Notes: generated by a model not told the origin, from the sequence alone. DNA of 52,578 nucleotides from Symbiodinium natans (GCA_905221605.1 CAJNDS010000909.1:1-52578); one strand, 5' to 3'. Positions 36,176-46,647 are shown, counted from the first letter of the stretch. Numbers and translations are program-made.

Positions 36176-36221
36176 GTACCAGGTCTTCGGATCGACCGGC
36201 CATGTGCCGGGAGGCAAGAGG
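36176..36221 (+). CDS. Exon-like island, GSTGHVPGGKR
   Basis: Bounded by gacCCTCAG and AAGAGG|GTTTAAG, the frame YQVFGSTGHVPGGKR is open. It is capped by CCCTAAA and TTTAGGG arrays. A second frame is also open, so frame choice is tentative. Function not recognised. Confidence 0.4.
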
Positions 36222-36477
36222 GTTTAAGACTCCGGGTTTAGGGTTTAGGGTTTGGGGTTTAGGGTTTAGGGTTTAGGTTAGAAGCCCTAAACCCTAAACC
36301 CTTCGGGGCTCAGGGGAGAGGAGAGAGGTGTCCGAAGCAGTGGTAACTGTACGGTGCAGGGTCTTACGCTCGACTTTTGTTTGTCTTCGGGCCTCTTATT
36401 CCAGCAGCTTCCTGATGTTTGCAGTGGGTTTGGACTTCAGAGCGCGCCTTTGCTTTGCTCCGATTCTTGGGCCCATG

Positions 36478-36675
36478 TCACTCATAAGGGCAGTTCTAGG
36501 GTCCCTGAATACGGTCCCTTACCTCCTCGAAAGGGTTCTGAAGTATGAGCTTTGAGGTTTATTCTGAGGGGCAAACCCTAAACCCTAAACCCTAAACCCT
36601 AAACCCTAAACCCTAAACCCTAAACCCTAAACCCCCCCTTTTGAGGACCCATACTAGGGGACCATGGAGCTGCCC
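36478..36675 (+). mobile_element. MITE-E copy 4 with internal CCCTAAA array
   Basis: The left half (tacggtcccttacctcctcg ... gggttctgaagtatg) and right half (ccccttttgaggacccatac ... ggggaccatggagct) match MITE-E at 17555. Between them, 36577-36632 is about eight perfect CCCTAAA units in place of the family's interior. Confidence 0.75.
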
Positions 36676-36739
36676 GTAGAATGACGCGGGAGGGTGTTGG
36701 AGTCATGGAGCTCAGGGTTGAGGATCAACATGTCAGTGG

Positions 36740-36835
36740 CCCTAAGCCCTAAACCCTAAACCCTAAACCCTAATGCCTAAACCCTAAACCCTAAACCCTA
36801 AACCCTAAACCGGGTTTAGGGTTTAGGGTTTAGGG
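36740..36835. repeat. Inverted telomere palindrome CCCTAAA to TTTAGGG
   Basis: C-orientation units (36740-36810) flip at CCCTAAACCGGGTTTAGGG into G-orientation units (36811-36835). Only two bases separate the arms, so the sequence can form a near-perfect hairpin. Confidence 0.9.
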
Positions 36836-37599
36836 TCCCCCCCCCCTATTTTTGACCAGACAGGTCAAGAGGATCGCGGCAGGAGTTTCGAATGGCCGCC
36901 CTGCTCGCACTTCAAAGCTAGGACCCAGAGGAGGCCCACATTCCTTTTTTTTTTGAGGTCTAGGTTCCCTGTACAAACTCCTTTAAACCAAATAAAAGGG
37001 TACCCTTTTTTCCTAGGTGGCCCTTGTTTAAGGGGACCGCTCCTGGCAGAATCCTGAGGGTATGTTTAGGGTATCTTGGATCTCTCAGAGAGCTGCGATG
37101 AGTTTAGGGTTTATAGCTCTCGGGTTGCTAGGGTTGCTAGGGTTATCGGATTTAGGGTTTAGGGTTTAGGTGGCCTGGGGAATTTACGGTTTCGGGCCGT
37201 GCAGCAAGAAGCAACCCGGCGCTTGGGTCTCTAAGGGGGCTTAGACCACGCAGACCTTGCCAGAAGGTTACAGGGGGCCTTAGCAACCCAGCTATACCTG
37301 TATTAGGGTTTAGGGTTTAGGGTTTAGGGCTGTACTTATAACCCAATTATCACCCTATTACGGCTAAAACGTGGGTGAGAGCTACACTTACAATGGGTTA
37401 CTACGTGTGCAGGGGTCAGGCGCACGGCGGGCTCATGATGGGGGGTTAGGAGTGTGGAGCAGAGATCGGGTGCGACTTTCCACCCGTGTTTGTTCCCGCT
37501 TCACCCCCCCAGAAGATTGGGGGAGGTTTTGACCTCCGAGGCTGCGGGCACGAAACAAGGGCCCAAAACGGCACAAGAGCGCCAATCTGTCCTAATACA

Positions 37600-37661
37600 C
37601 CCTCAGCCCTAAACCCTAAGCCCTAAACCCTAAACCCTAAACCCTAAACCCTAAACCCGAG
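37600..37661. repeat. CCCTAAA array upstream of exon
   Basis: About eight units ending aaaccCGAG, the acceptor candidate of the next exon-like island. The region 36840-37595 before it has a MITE-B-like remnant (36940-37020), a TTTAGGG patch (37303-37330) and unique DNA. Confidence 0.8.
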
Positions 37662-37731
37662 GTCCTTCATCGACGACCACCTCTCCAGTCAAGCTTTGGA
37701 GCAAGCCCAGGCCTATCTCGGCACACAATAG
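37662..37731 (+). CDS. Exon-like island, possibly a terminal exon
   Basis: The frame reads SFIDDHLSSQALEQAQAYLG then TQ and a TAG at 37729. The composition is clearly protein-like. With the stop directly before GTTGAA, either a terminal exon or a donor just before the stop is possible. Function not recognised. Confidence 0.5.
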
Positions 37732-37769
37732 GTTGAAAGTACTTCAGAAGCAATTGTTGAGAGGGGCTT

Positions 37770-37890
37770 AGGGTTTAGGGTTTAGGGTTTATAGGGTTTA
37801 GGGTTTAGAGGGTTTAGGGTTTATAGGGTTTAGGGTTTATAGGGTTTAGGGTTTATAGGGTTTAGGGTTTATAGGGTTTAGGGTTTAGGG
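37770..37890. repeat. TTTAGGGTTTATAGGG higher-order array
   Basis: After a few plain units, a 16-bp compound unit (TTTAGGGTTTATAGGG) repeats about six times. One mutated unit was evidently copied together with its neighbour. Confidence 0.92.
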
Positions 37891-38162
37891 TGCCAGGGCA
37901 GAAGGGTGTAACCAGGGTTCCAAGATCCTGTCTTGATATGTTTGTTGCAAGTCGGCTGGCGACTCCGTTCTGTTTGGGGTTTAGGGTTTAGGGTTTAGGG
38001 CTTAGGGTTTAGGGTTTAGGGTTTAGGGTTTAGGGGTTAGGGGTTAGGGGTTTTGGTGTTGGGAGGGTTTGGGGGGGGGTGCTGGATCGGTCTTGCGTCT
38101 GAGGGTGGCGGGTGGAGGGCTTAGGGGTTAGGGTTTTGGTGACTTCGTAAGGAGGGTTCAGG

Positions 38163-38300
38163 AGGCTTTGTGGTGCTTCACTGTAACTTTACATCCTCAG
38201 CCTTTTTGGGTTTTATTACATCCTCAGCCTTTTTGGGTTTTATTGGGTTTCTTATTAGGGCAGCTAAAAGTTTTTTCCTACCCTCCTAAGTGCAGCCAAG
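38163..38300 (+). mobile_element. MITE-C copy 5 with 27-bp internal duplication
   Basis: Complete copy with the usual ends. The segment starting acatcctcagcctttttggg is present twice in exact tandem (38188-38214, 38215-38241). Other copies have it once. This explains the longer element. Confidence 0.85.
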
Positions 38301-38707
38301 GAGGGGGTGTCGGTGGGTTTCAGGGTTTTGGGTTGGGATGGGTTTGGGGTTCATTGCTGGGAGCTTGCGTTAAGGATTCAGGGCTGGCTTAAGGCCTGAG
38401 GCATGTTGCTCTTGGGGTTCCATAGTGCATCTTGAGGGTTTAGGGTTTAGGGTTTAGGGTTTAGGGTTTAGGGTTCTAGGGGTGGTGTAGGGCTTGAAGG
38501 CGTGAAGCGGCACCGGCTGGATGTAGGTTAGTTCCGGTTTATGCCGTTCATGCGGGTGTAGGAAACATTCGGACCTTGCATACCCTGGCTCCTAGTTGTT
38601 TTTTGATGTTCAGGGTTACCGGAACCAAAAACTAACCCTGAAAGCCCGAAACTCCGCAACCACGAACAGCTCTAGCAAAAGAACCACGCCGGTGGAGTTC
38701 GGAATGT

Positions 38708-38796
38708 GGGGGTTTGCGCTCTGAGGGTTTCCCTACTCAGGTCCTTATTAAAAGGGTATCCTACTGTTTGGGGGTCTATATTGGGTAGGGTTTCCC
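38708..38796 (-). mobile_element. MITE-A copy truncated by telomere array
   Basis: Starts gggggtttgcgctctgaggg and matches MITE-A through gtttgggggtctatattggg. The expected terminal cgtaaaccccc is then missing: the sequence goes gggtttccc and into a long CCCTAAA array. Confidence 0.65.
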
Positions 38797-38965
38797 TAAA
38801 CCCTAAACCCTAAACCCTAAACCCTAAACCCTAAACCCTAAACCCTAAACCCTAAACCCTAAACCCTAAACCCTAAACCCTAAACCCTAAACCCTAAACC
38901 CTAAACCCTAAACCCTAAACCCTTAACCCTTAACCCTAAACCCTTAACCCTAAACCCTAAACCCA
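38794..38965. repeat. CCCTAAA array, long
   Basis: About eighteen perfect units to 38921, then mixed CCCTTAA and CCCTAAA units to 38965. Confidence 0.97.
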
Positions 38966-39082
38966 ACACCCCCCTTCATGCTCAATTGCCTCAAGCCCTC
39001 AACCCTTACACCCTCGACTCCCCGGAGCCGCCCTCGTGATGCCAGAAGAAGCATGAGATGGCACTGGCCGCCGGAGGCCCGG

Positions 39083-39215
39083 GTTTAGGGTTTAGGGTTT
39101 AGGGTTTAGGGTTCAGGGTTTAGGGTTTAGGGTGTAGGGTGTAGGGTGTAGGGTTTAGGGTTTATGTTTAATGGTTTAAGGTTTAGGGTTTGGGGTTTAG
39201 GGTAGGTACAAGGAT
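39083..39215. repeat. TTTAGGG array with TGTAGGG variants
   Basis: Plain units, then three or four TGTAGGG units, then decayed units. A small GC-rich island at 39030-39080 separates it from the upstream CCCTAAA array, giving the capped layout. Confidence 0.9.
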
Positions 39216-39429
39216 CCGTTTGAGGCTCGGACTCCTCTGCTGGAACCCAGGATTTCGCTTTAGGGTTTAGGGTTGAGTGTTTAGGGTTTAGAGCAGATTT
39301 GCGACTCGGAATCTTTAGCTGCTTCGTTCTTGTTGCGATTTAGGGTTTTGGGATTCTGGTAGTTCAGGCGTGAATTGGCACTCAGCATTCAGGAGTCTTG
39401 ACATCAGGGTCAAGTATGTAGGAGTTTAA

Positions 39430-39590
39430 AGGGTTTAGGGTTTATAAACCCTGAACCCTAAACTCTGACCCCTGAACCCTAAACCCTAAACCGTCTAAAC
39501 CCTGAGCCCCAAACCATAAACGCTAAACCCCAAACCCTACACCCTAAACTCCCCCCCCCCCCCCCCCCCAAAAAAAAAAAAAAAAAACCC
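39430..39590. repeat. G-to-C palindrome, variants, then C run and A run
   Basis: GGGTTTATAAACCC (39438-39451) is a perfect inverted junction between TTTAGGG and CCCTAAA sequence. C-orientation variants follow to 39548. A run of about twenty C is then followed by about eighteen A (39549-39587). Confidence 0.85.
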
Positions 39591-40090
39591 TGAACCCAAG
39601 GGCCTCTAAAGCCTTTAAGCTTACTGCCGACCTGGAGTTTCGGTTGTTAGGGGATGGGTTTTGGGTGTATGATTTAGGGTTTTAGGATTTGAGGGTTTCA
39701 GGGCTTTAGGGTTTCAGGGTTGAGGGTTTTATGGTTTTTCGGGTTTTAGAGTTTTTAGGGTTTTGGAGGGTTTAGGGTTGAGGGTTCAGGGTTTGAGGGT
39801 TTAGGGTTTGGGGTTAGGGTAGCATGTCATCACCCTCCGGAAAAAAAAACAGAACGAACACAAATTTTGGCGCCGCGGGACTTCGTCTGCACTGTCGGTG
39901 CCTCTCTATCCGATTGTCTGCCTGTCTCTGTGCGTACATATATATATATAGTATCTACAAACACCAAAGGCTTTATCCAAGAATGCTTAGTATGTGTGTG
40001 TAAACCCTAAACAACCTGACCCTCAACCCTAAACCCTAAACCCTAACCCTGAACCCTCAACCCCCAGAAGCACCAACCCTGCCGCCGCAG

Positions 40091-40144
40091 CACACACCTA
40101 CGTCTCCAATCCGGCCGGACACTCAGTCTCAGACGTGAAGTGGG
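40091..40144 (+). CDS. Exon-like island, unknown protein
   Basis: Between gccgccgCAG and TGGG|GTTTAT the frame reads HTYVSNPAGHSVSDVKW. Acceptor and donor are both plausible; C-orientation repeats lie 5' and G-orientation 3'. Function not recognised. Confidence 0.45.
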
Positions 40145-40181
40145 GTTTATATGGTTTAGGGTTTAGGGTTCAGGTTTTCTT

Positions 40182-40310
40182 GTATCCCCAAAAGGACACA
40201 CACACTATATATATATATATATATGCACCATATTATATATATACTCACCAATTTGAAAAAGGAATATACACTCACCAATAGCAGAAAGTATAAACACTGC
40301 CAGTGGCTTC
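40182..40310. repeat. AT-rich dispersed repeat (family H) with (TA)n
   Basis: Second copy of the repeat at 31577, expanded by TA/TATA microsatellite (40208-40222 and 40232-40244). Similar (TA)n tracts occur at 34038-34062 and 39937-39950. The 40310-40680 stretch after it is unique with no gene seen. Confidence 0.65.
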
Positions 40311-41154
40311 TTTCAGTTCAGGGCGGGCTTGTGTAGGTCTTATACGAAGTTACTACATTGTTGCAGTTTTGCATTATTACGTCACTACAGTAGTATACTG
40401 TCATATTGCCACGGTGTTATGTTATCATCTGAGGATCTATGTGTATATACATATTTCATAGTTTGTTCGGCTTCCTAGGGCCTCTAGGGTAGGCTTTATT
40501 GGGCTCACAGGGCTGATAGGGCTTCTTACGCAGGATCTAAGCCTTGTGTTGATAGGCTTCTGAGGGACTTCAGTTCACTACATCTTTGGTGATACTATTC
40601 TTGAATAATCTAGGAATCGCGTGCGTGCGCGAAATGTTATATGGGCCTTGGACCCACATGTCTTCACAGGAAGCTGACCGCGGGTCCAGAGACTGGACCC
40701 TGAAACCACCCCAAAAACCCTAAACCCTGTTTTCTTCGGGGTTGGGGTATCAGGGTTTTTGGATTTCGGGTTTAGACTGTTGGGATTGGGGGGGGGGGGG
40801 GGGGGGGTTTGGGTCAGGGAGGTTCTTCCTTTAGGCTTTTAGGCTGAGGGAGGGTTCGGAGGCCACGGTAAGCTCTTCAGATTGCCCCTGCACCCCCCTC
40901 CCCCCACCCCCCCAAAAAACGACATCCCTTCAGATGGGCCTAAACCCTAACTTGCATGTCTTCATGGTAGTCGGCAGGTGGCTATGCTGCAGGATCCTTT
41001 GCCGTGATCTCAGCCTCTTGAGGTTTCGGGGTTCAGGGTTTTGCCTCTTCAGGGTTTGGGGCTTGGGGTTTATAGGGTTTTGGATTTGGGGTTTCAGGTT
41101 TAGGGGTGAGCTTTGGGGCTTGGGATTTGGGGTTTTGTTGTTGAGGTTAAAACC

Positions 41155-41250
41155 TAAACCCTAAACCCTAAACCCTAAACCCTAAACCCTAAACCCTAAA
41201 CCCTAAACCCTAAACCCTAAACCCTAAACCCTAAACCCTAAACCCTACTT
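41155..41250. repeat. CCCTAAA array after direct G-to-C junction
   Basis: G-orientation variant sequence turns at gaggttaaaacc into about thirteen perfect CCCTAAA units. The 76-codon plus-strand frame before it (40934-41164) is mostly repeat translation. Confidence 0.93.
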
Positions 41251-41339
41251 CAGAGTATATGTCTCAAGAGCATCCTCTGAGGCGTCCCATGCCCTGAGGC
41301 GGTTTCGGGGGGGGGGCAGGGGGCGCTTAAACGGCTTAA

Positions 41340-41455
41340 ACCCTAGGGTTTAGGGTTTAGGGTTTAGGGTTTAGGGCTTAGGGCTTAGGGCTTAGGGCTT
41401 AGGGCTTAGGGCTTAGGGTTCAGGGTTTAGGGCTTAGGGCTTAGGGCTTAGGGGC
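41340..41455. repeat. C-to-G palindrome with CTTAGGG block
   Basis: AAACCCTAGGGTTTAGGG (41338-41355) flips orientation. Five TTTAGGG units are then followed by two blocks of CTTAGGG units (about seven and four), another homogenised variant. Confidence 0.92.
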
Positions 41456-41488
41456 ATTATGAGAAATCCTCAGCCCATGCATGCTCAG

Positions 41489-41552
41489 GTATCGGGCTGA
41501 GACTCAGCTGGCTGAGATGGACGCCGGGGCCCCAGATTCGGGCTTGATCTGA
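41489..41552 (+). CDS. Exon-like island, unknown protein
   Basis: After catgCTCAG the frame reads RYRAETQLAEMDAGAPDSGL, ending in ATC TGA. The acceptor is good; this may be a terminal exon. The 5' flank is TTTAGGG-type, an exception to the capped pattern. Function not recognised. Confidence 0.45.
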
Positions 41553-41684
41553 AGCCCCTCATCGGGTTTTTTTAAGAGTTCAGGGTTTATCAGAATAGCC
41601 CTAAACCCTAAACCCTAAACCCTAAATATTCTAGGCATCAGGGTTTGTAGGGTTTAGGGTTTAGGGCTACTTAGGGCTACAGTC

Positions 41685-41756
41685 ATGGGTTTCTTTGAGG
41701 AGAAGCACATGATCGACCACCATGCGAGCAGGGTGCCGGAGGTGGTCCCTTCGTAG
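41685..41756 (+). CDS. Exon-like island, FFEEKHMIDHHASRVPEVVP
   Basis: From ATG 41685, after ggctaCAG|TC, the frame reads MGFFEEKHMIDHHASRVPEV and stops at 41754. A GTGGTC donor inside it is an alternative end. Flank polarity is reversed (TTTAGGG 5', CCCTAAA 3'). Function not recognised. Confidence 0.4.
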   Translation: MGFFEEKHMIDHHASRVPEVVPS

Positions 41757-42090
41757 TTATACGGTGGTAACCCCCAACCCTGAACCCTAAACCCTAAACC
41801 GCCCAGTACTAAGGCCCCCTACTTTGACCCCAAGCCCGAATCCTCGAACCATACGCTCGCAGCCTAAACCCTAAACCTACAGCCTAAGCCTAAACCCTGC
41901 ACCCTAACTAGGACCCGGGGTAGGCCCTTATTTCCTTTTCTTGGGTTGGGGTTCCCTTTAAACCCCTTAAAAACCAAAAAGGGTACCCTCTCATTCCTAG
42001 CTTACTCCTGGGTCTAGCTAAACTCTATTTACCCTTTCCCTAGACCTGAAACCATAAACTCTCACCTTAACCCTAAGCTCTAAACTGCAG

Positions 42091-42178
42091 CCGTGCTGCA
42101 ACGGCCGAGGAATCAGGTGCCGGCGAGAAGCGCTATGCGGTGCTGGCGTCGGGGGGCTTGGATCTCACGAAGTTTCGG
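42091..42178 (+). CDS. Exon-like island, CGG|GTTTAG donor
   Basis: CTGCAG is followed by a frame reading ATAEESGAGEKRYAVLASGG and LDLTKFR, ending TTTCGG|GTTTAG. Both edges fit, and the donor is a telomere-like unit. Function not recognised. Confidence 0.5.
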
Positions 42179-42450
42179 GTTTAGTGTATAGGGTTTAGGG
42201 TTTTAGGGTTTGGGGTTCAGGTTGAGGGTTTGGGATTTGGGGTTTCAGGTTGAGGCTTTGGGTTTTCGGCGGGCAGTTTAGAGCTTGACGTGGGGTTCCG
42301 CTTCGCAAAGTGAATTGCAAAATTGCGAAGCCCGCCTCGCCCGTTGTGTGGCACAGGGCGCCACTCCCCGTGCAGTAAGATCCCTAAGCCCTATACCCCA
42401 CACCCTGTACGCCGTGAACCCTAAACCATAGAAACCCTAAACCCAACTCG

Positions 42451-42535
42451 GCCAGTATGGATAGTGGCCACAGGTCCGACCTCATCGCACTCCTTGATTG
42501 GGTTTCCTCAACAAGCCTGGGCATTGCGAGAGAGG
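42451..42535 (+). CDS. Exon-like island, unknown protein
   Basis: The frame reads ASMDSGHRSDLIALLDWVSS and on to TSLGIAREG, ending near GAGAGG|GTTCAAGG. The composition is convincingly coding; the acceptor is unclear (aactcgg). Function not recognised. Confidence 0.45.
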
Positions 42536-42686
42536 GTTCAAGGTTTCATTGTAATTTCTACGACCTTGAGTCCAAAACCCTAAGCCCAAAACCACTTTGA
42601 ACGGTCTAAACACATTAAACCCTAAACCCTTCAGTCGTAAACCCCAAACCCTAATATCCTAAAAGCCCGGCTGCGCCATGTCCGAG

Positions 42687-42759
42687 GCGGATTTACCCCA
42701 TCCTCCGTAGCAGCGATATGCACTCCATCCGGAGGCTGGGGCTTGCGATGGATGCTTAG
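42687..42759 (+). CDS. Exon-like island, unknown protein
   Basis: After gtcCGAG the frame reads RIYPILRSSDMHSIRRLGLA then MDA and a TAG formed by the start of the TTTAGGG array. The region is capped in the common polarity. Function not recognised. Confidence 0.45.
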
Positions 42760-43312
42760 GGTTTAGGGTTAGGGTCTTGGGTTTAGGGTTTTGGGTTTAG
42801 GGTTAAGGTTTTAGGGTTTAGGGGGAGAGCTGGGGTTGGGGAGTTCGGGATTTGCGGCGTTAGGTGTTTAGTGTTTACGGTTCAGGGTTGGGTTTGTTAG
42901 GTGTAGGGTTTAGGACTCGGGATGCTGAGTGGCAATCGGAGTGTTGGGGACGTTGATTCTTGCAGGGGGGATTCCCAGGTCTTCGATCTGCTGAACTCGT
43001 TTGGAATCCCTAAACTCACTAAACCCCAAACCCTAAACCCTATTCCGCCACTTTGTGTCACTTCCTTGGGGTTGACGTTTGCTTTTTTTCGAAGACCGGG
43101 ACTGGGAGTGCCATGCAACCCCTTCTGCACCCTTGAAAACCATGTCAGAACCCCGAAACAGTCCAAACCCTAAACCCTGAAGCATAAAACCTTAAACCTT
43201 AAGCCCTAAACCCTAAACCCTAAACCCAAAACCTGGACCCGAGACCCGAGACCCGAAACCCCAACCCTAAAGATTCCACCATCTTGTTGCCTCACTGACT
43301 GGTTGCCTGCAG
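42760..43312. other. TTTAGGG variants and spacer
   Basis: G-orientation variants run to about 42912, then unique DNA (42913-43020, 43050-43160) and CCCTAAA patches at 43024-43042 and 43165-43260. Overlapping open frames on both strands here are not convincing. Confidence 0.45.
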
Positions 43313-43374
43313 CACCTGTCGTGGAGGCTGCGGCGTATGTGTGTTGCCTCCGACGAGAAGGCGACCTGTTCAGG
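43313..43374 (+). CDS. Exon-like island, unknown protein
   Basis: The sequence ttgcctgCAG opens a frame PVVEAAAYVCCLRREGDLFR, with a donor CAGG|GTGTTG; the frame also remains open to about 43407 (VLWCCDWFEL). The composition is clearly coding. Its 3' flank is a CCCTAAA array. Function not recognised. Confidence 0.5.
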
Positions 43375-43404
43375 GTGTTGTGGTGTTGTGATTGGTTTGA
43401 GTTG

Positions 43405-43478
43405 ACACCCTAAACCCTAAACCCTAAACCCTAAACCCTAAACCCTTAACCCTTAAGCCCTAAACCCTAAACCCTCAA
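43405..43478. repeat. CCCTAAA array
   Basis: About nine units with CCCTTAA/CCCTTAAG variants at the 3' end. The 43480-43770 stretch after it is unique; a 106-codon minus-strand frame there has no supporting features. Confidence 0.88.
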
Positions 43479-44318
43479 ATTGCAAGATGCTGGTTGACAT
43501 GACATGCCATGTTGGGTCTCTAGTTCGGGTGCAGCGTACGTAGCTTGAGGCATTCGGATTCCAGCAGGGAGCGTCGATTGCGAGACAAGTTCTCTCACCA
43601 TACGCCAGAAGCCAGGCCGTAGCATTTATTCCCACATGGTTTTGGGGAGTTATGACCAAGAGTTGGCTGCCGCTTTGGGCGACCTGGAATGAAATGGGGG
43701 GTTCAGCTGTCAGGCTCATGCAGCCCCTGCGCCTTGACCCTTGGCCCCAAAATTTGAGTTGGCTCACCTTCAAAACGCCCTAAACCCGAACCCCTAAACC
43801 CTAAACCCCTAAGTCTTCGGCCTCAATTCCCAACGCTAAGCTCCCGCTGTGCTCCTGGTTCCCCATCGCCTGGTCTTACCTCGGAACCCAGAAGCCAGGG
43901 GAATTCGGGTTTAGGGTTTAGGAAGGCCCTCGACAGCAAGCCTCCACCCTGGACACCAAACCCCATATCCCAAACCCACCTCAAACCCCAAACCCTGAGC
44001 CCCAAACCCTAAGCCCTAATCCCTAAACCCGCACAGCCCCAAGCCCCCCCTCCCCCCCCCCGCCCCACAAGCAAGAAAATCAATGAAAAGATGAAACAAA
44101 AACAATCAGATCCCTACCGCCTCAAACTCCGAACCAAGAGCCCCAAAACCCGATGCCCTAAGCCGAACCCGCAACCCGAAGGGCGCCAAAGCCGCAAACC
44201 CTGAAACTCTGAAGCCTAGAACCCAGGAACCCTCAAACCTAAAGACCAACGCCCTAAACGCCCAACCCTAAACCCTAAACCCTAAACTCCTCAATCCTAG
44301 AGCCCTAAGTCCTTGAAG

Positions 44319-44375
44319 CCACACGGAAGGGAGTTGGTGTCATTGGTCTGGGCCTCAGCTGCCGACCAGCCCTGA
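44319..44375 (+). CDS. Exon-like island, possibly a terminal exon
   Basis: After cttgAAG the frame reads PHGRELVSLVWASAADQP then TGA. It is short, with CCCTAAA upstream and a TTTAGGG array starting 25 bp downstream. Function not recognised. Confidence 0.35.
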   Translation, partial: PHGRELVSLVWASAADQP

Positions 44376-44669
44376 ACAAATGCTTTTAGGGAGGTTTAGG
44401 GTTTAGGGTTTAGGTTTAGGGTTTCGGGTTTAGGGTTTAGGTTTTAGGGTTTCGGGCTTATAGAAACTGTTTAGGGTTTGGTCCCCGCAAAGTTCGACCA
44501 ACAGCTCGGAAACCGAAGCAAGCTTGGATGAAGATAGAAGTACATAAGATGGCGAATCCTGCATTTGCATTTGGTCTACACAGCCTTTAACACATAAGCA
44601 CATGGCTGAACATAGCAAATTGCTACTGCGGGTCTCAGTAATTACAATACCACCCTCAACCCTGCACCC

Positions 44670-44779
44670 AGACCCCTGGGAGGATCCACATAATAGAACC
44701 CCCCAAAAATAGTACTATTGGGTGATTTTTAGGAACCCTTCAGGGGATCTATTTTTTGGATCCTTCCAGGCGTCTGGGT
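44670..44779. mobile_element. MITE-G copy 1
   Basis: Starts cagacccctgggaggatcca and ends tggatccttccaggcgtctg, an inverted pair of about 18 bp. The related copy at 48015 shares both ends. Confidence 0.75.
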
Positions 44780-45267
44780 ACTTGAAGAGATCTAGGTGAA
44801 CCGGTCTGCTCTCGTTTTCGCAACTGCTACCTGTGTGGTTGAACCAAAATTCTACGCTGGCGTACCAGGGCGGAGCCTCTTTGGCTAAGGGGTTTTAGGT
44901 TTTGGGGTTAAACCCTAAACCCTAAACCCTAAACCCTAAACCCTAAAACGGTTTGGGGTTGAAATGGTTCCTTACTGCCTTCATGAGGCCATGTGAGATG
45001 TACAGGACCTGCTTGATTAGGCAGCAAGAAATGTCCAGACAAATTCCATGCCAAGTGCGGCCAAGAAAGGTTGTTTTGGGTTTGGCTATAAAAAGTGTGA
45101 GGCTCATTAAGGCTTTCGAGGGTGCAGCGCAGCGTGATATGAGGAAATGAATATAGTCCAGAAGAAGGCATATCGCAAACTCCACCAGCGCAGCAACTGC
45201 CCTTCCCCTGCTCGATAAGTTCCTGAACCTTAAACCCTAAACCCTGGGCAATAAAGCCTAAACCTTG

Positions 45268-45361
45268 GTTCCGCCTTATACTAACAGTCCTTATACGGAT
45301 TATGGTAGGGGGTACTAGAATCCCTATTGAGGACTGTTCGTATAAGGGGGAACATCCCAAC
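45268..45361 (+). mobile_element. MITE-D copy 4 (compact reference)
   Basis: Starts ggttccgccttatactaaca and ends ataagggggaacatccc. The centre (ggtactagaatccctattga) is uninterrupted, which shows what the copy at 25957 has lost or gained. Confidence 0.75.
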
Positions 45362-46050
45362 CTCAACCTGGTAAGCTTAGAAAGGTATTCTGTTTCAAGC
45401 TAGCCCACAAGTAAGCCGGAGTCCGCGGCATCGAAGCCGTTAACCTTAACAAGCCCAAGACCTCAAACCCTAAACCCAAAAACCCTAAACCTCAAGCTCA
45501 AAAAAACTGCAGGCACGCACATCTTTCACGGCCTCTTATCCTGGGTCCAAGTCTCGGCTCAACGCGGAATGTTTGGAGTTTCGGTACCCAGAAATCCGGC
45601 TTGGGGTTTAGGGTTTAAGGTTTGGGGTTTGGGGTTTGGGGCTTGATAAGGACTCAAGGTTCAAACGCTTTGTCCACGGGGTCAAGGAACAGAGCTCATG
45701 GGTTTAATATAGTGGCCGGAATAATTACTACTAGCATGCCCTTGTGGTTCCTTTATCATTATACTATATTAGCTTCCAACTTCTCATTATTCAGGCCCCT
45801 ATATTCTGCGGCTTTGGGGGACTCAGGATTCACGAGCTCAAAAAGGTTGAGGTTGGGCATGTTTCCTCCAAGCACTGGGCCGAATCCCTCGTTTTTGTGT
45901 GTTTAGGCTTGCGGGCATTAGGATTGAGGGTTTAGGGTTGAGGGTTTTCCATGACGTGCGATGTCCGATAGCTCGGTGGCTTGAGATCTTGCAATGTCCG
46001 TAAACCTTTTGATCGCAGTACTTGAAAGGCTCACTGTGAGTTATACAAGT

Positions 46051-46152
46051 GGAGGTTTACGAAAATCTGGGACCCTCAATTTTCACGCTACAAGAGTAGG
46101 ATTCCTGTATAACAAGGCCCCCAAGAAGGTACCCCTAATTTCGGAAACCCCA
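46051..46152 (+). mobile_element. MITE-A copy 4
   Basis: Starts ggaggtttacgaaaatctgg and ends aatttcggaaacccc. Diverged but complete. Confidence 0.7.
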
Positions 46153-46536
46153 AGTAACTGGGTCGGAATAGTATTCCCTTAGGGCCCTTTGTAATTATAC
46201 TATACTAACCTCCCAAAAAAACCCTGTTCTAATCATTAAGGCACCCATACTAAACACGTAGCTCACTCAAGGTACATGTTAAAGGTTGCCTGACTTATGC
46301 CCTGTTAGCAACTACCCGTGTGCCTTCAACGTGGACATTTCCAGCAGCTTGGGGGACCTAAACCCTTAACCCTAAACCCTAAACCCTAGACCCTAAACCC
46401 TAGACCACCCGCCCAACGAAGAATCCTGAACCCAGCCACGCTTCAAATCCTCTGGTGGCCAAGTTTGCAACCATGTTTCTGAACGATGTTTTCCGGCCCG
46501 GCCCCAACATTCCCGGCCTCCAATCGCTGTTCTAGT

Positions 46537-46646
46537 CCTGGTAGCCCAGTGGTACCCTTTTCCCTTCTTTTTGGTTCAAGGTTCCCTTATAAAGTAACCA
46601 ACCAAAAAAAGGGTGCCCTTATTATAATATGGTTACTGGGCTACCA
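46537..46646 (+). mobile_element. MITE-B copy, intact
   Basis: Starts cctggtagcccagtggtacc and ends ggttactgggctaccagg, a clear terminal inverted repeat. The last bases, CTACCAG, form a splice-acceptor-like sequence directly before the next exon-like island. Confidence 0.85.
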
Positions 46647-46647
46647 G

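Noticed and set aside
43453-43773. 106-codon minus-strand frame
   Set aside because: No recognisable motif; the start is in unique DNA but the C-terminus is repeat-derived, and no splice context supports it.
44929-45366. 145-codon minus-strand frame
   Set aside because: It covers a CCCTAAA array and all of MITE-D copy 4, so most of it is repeat translation.
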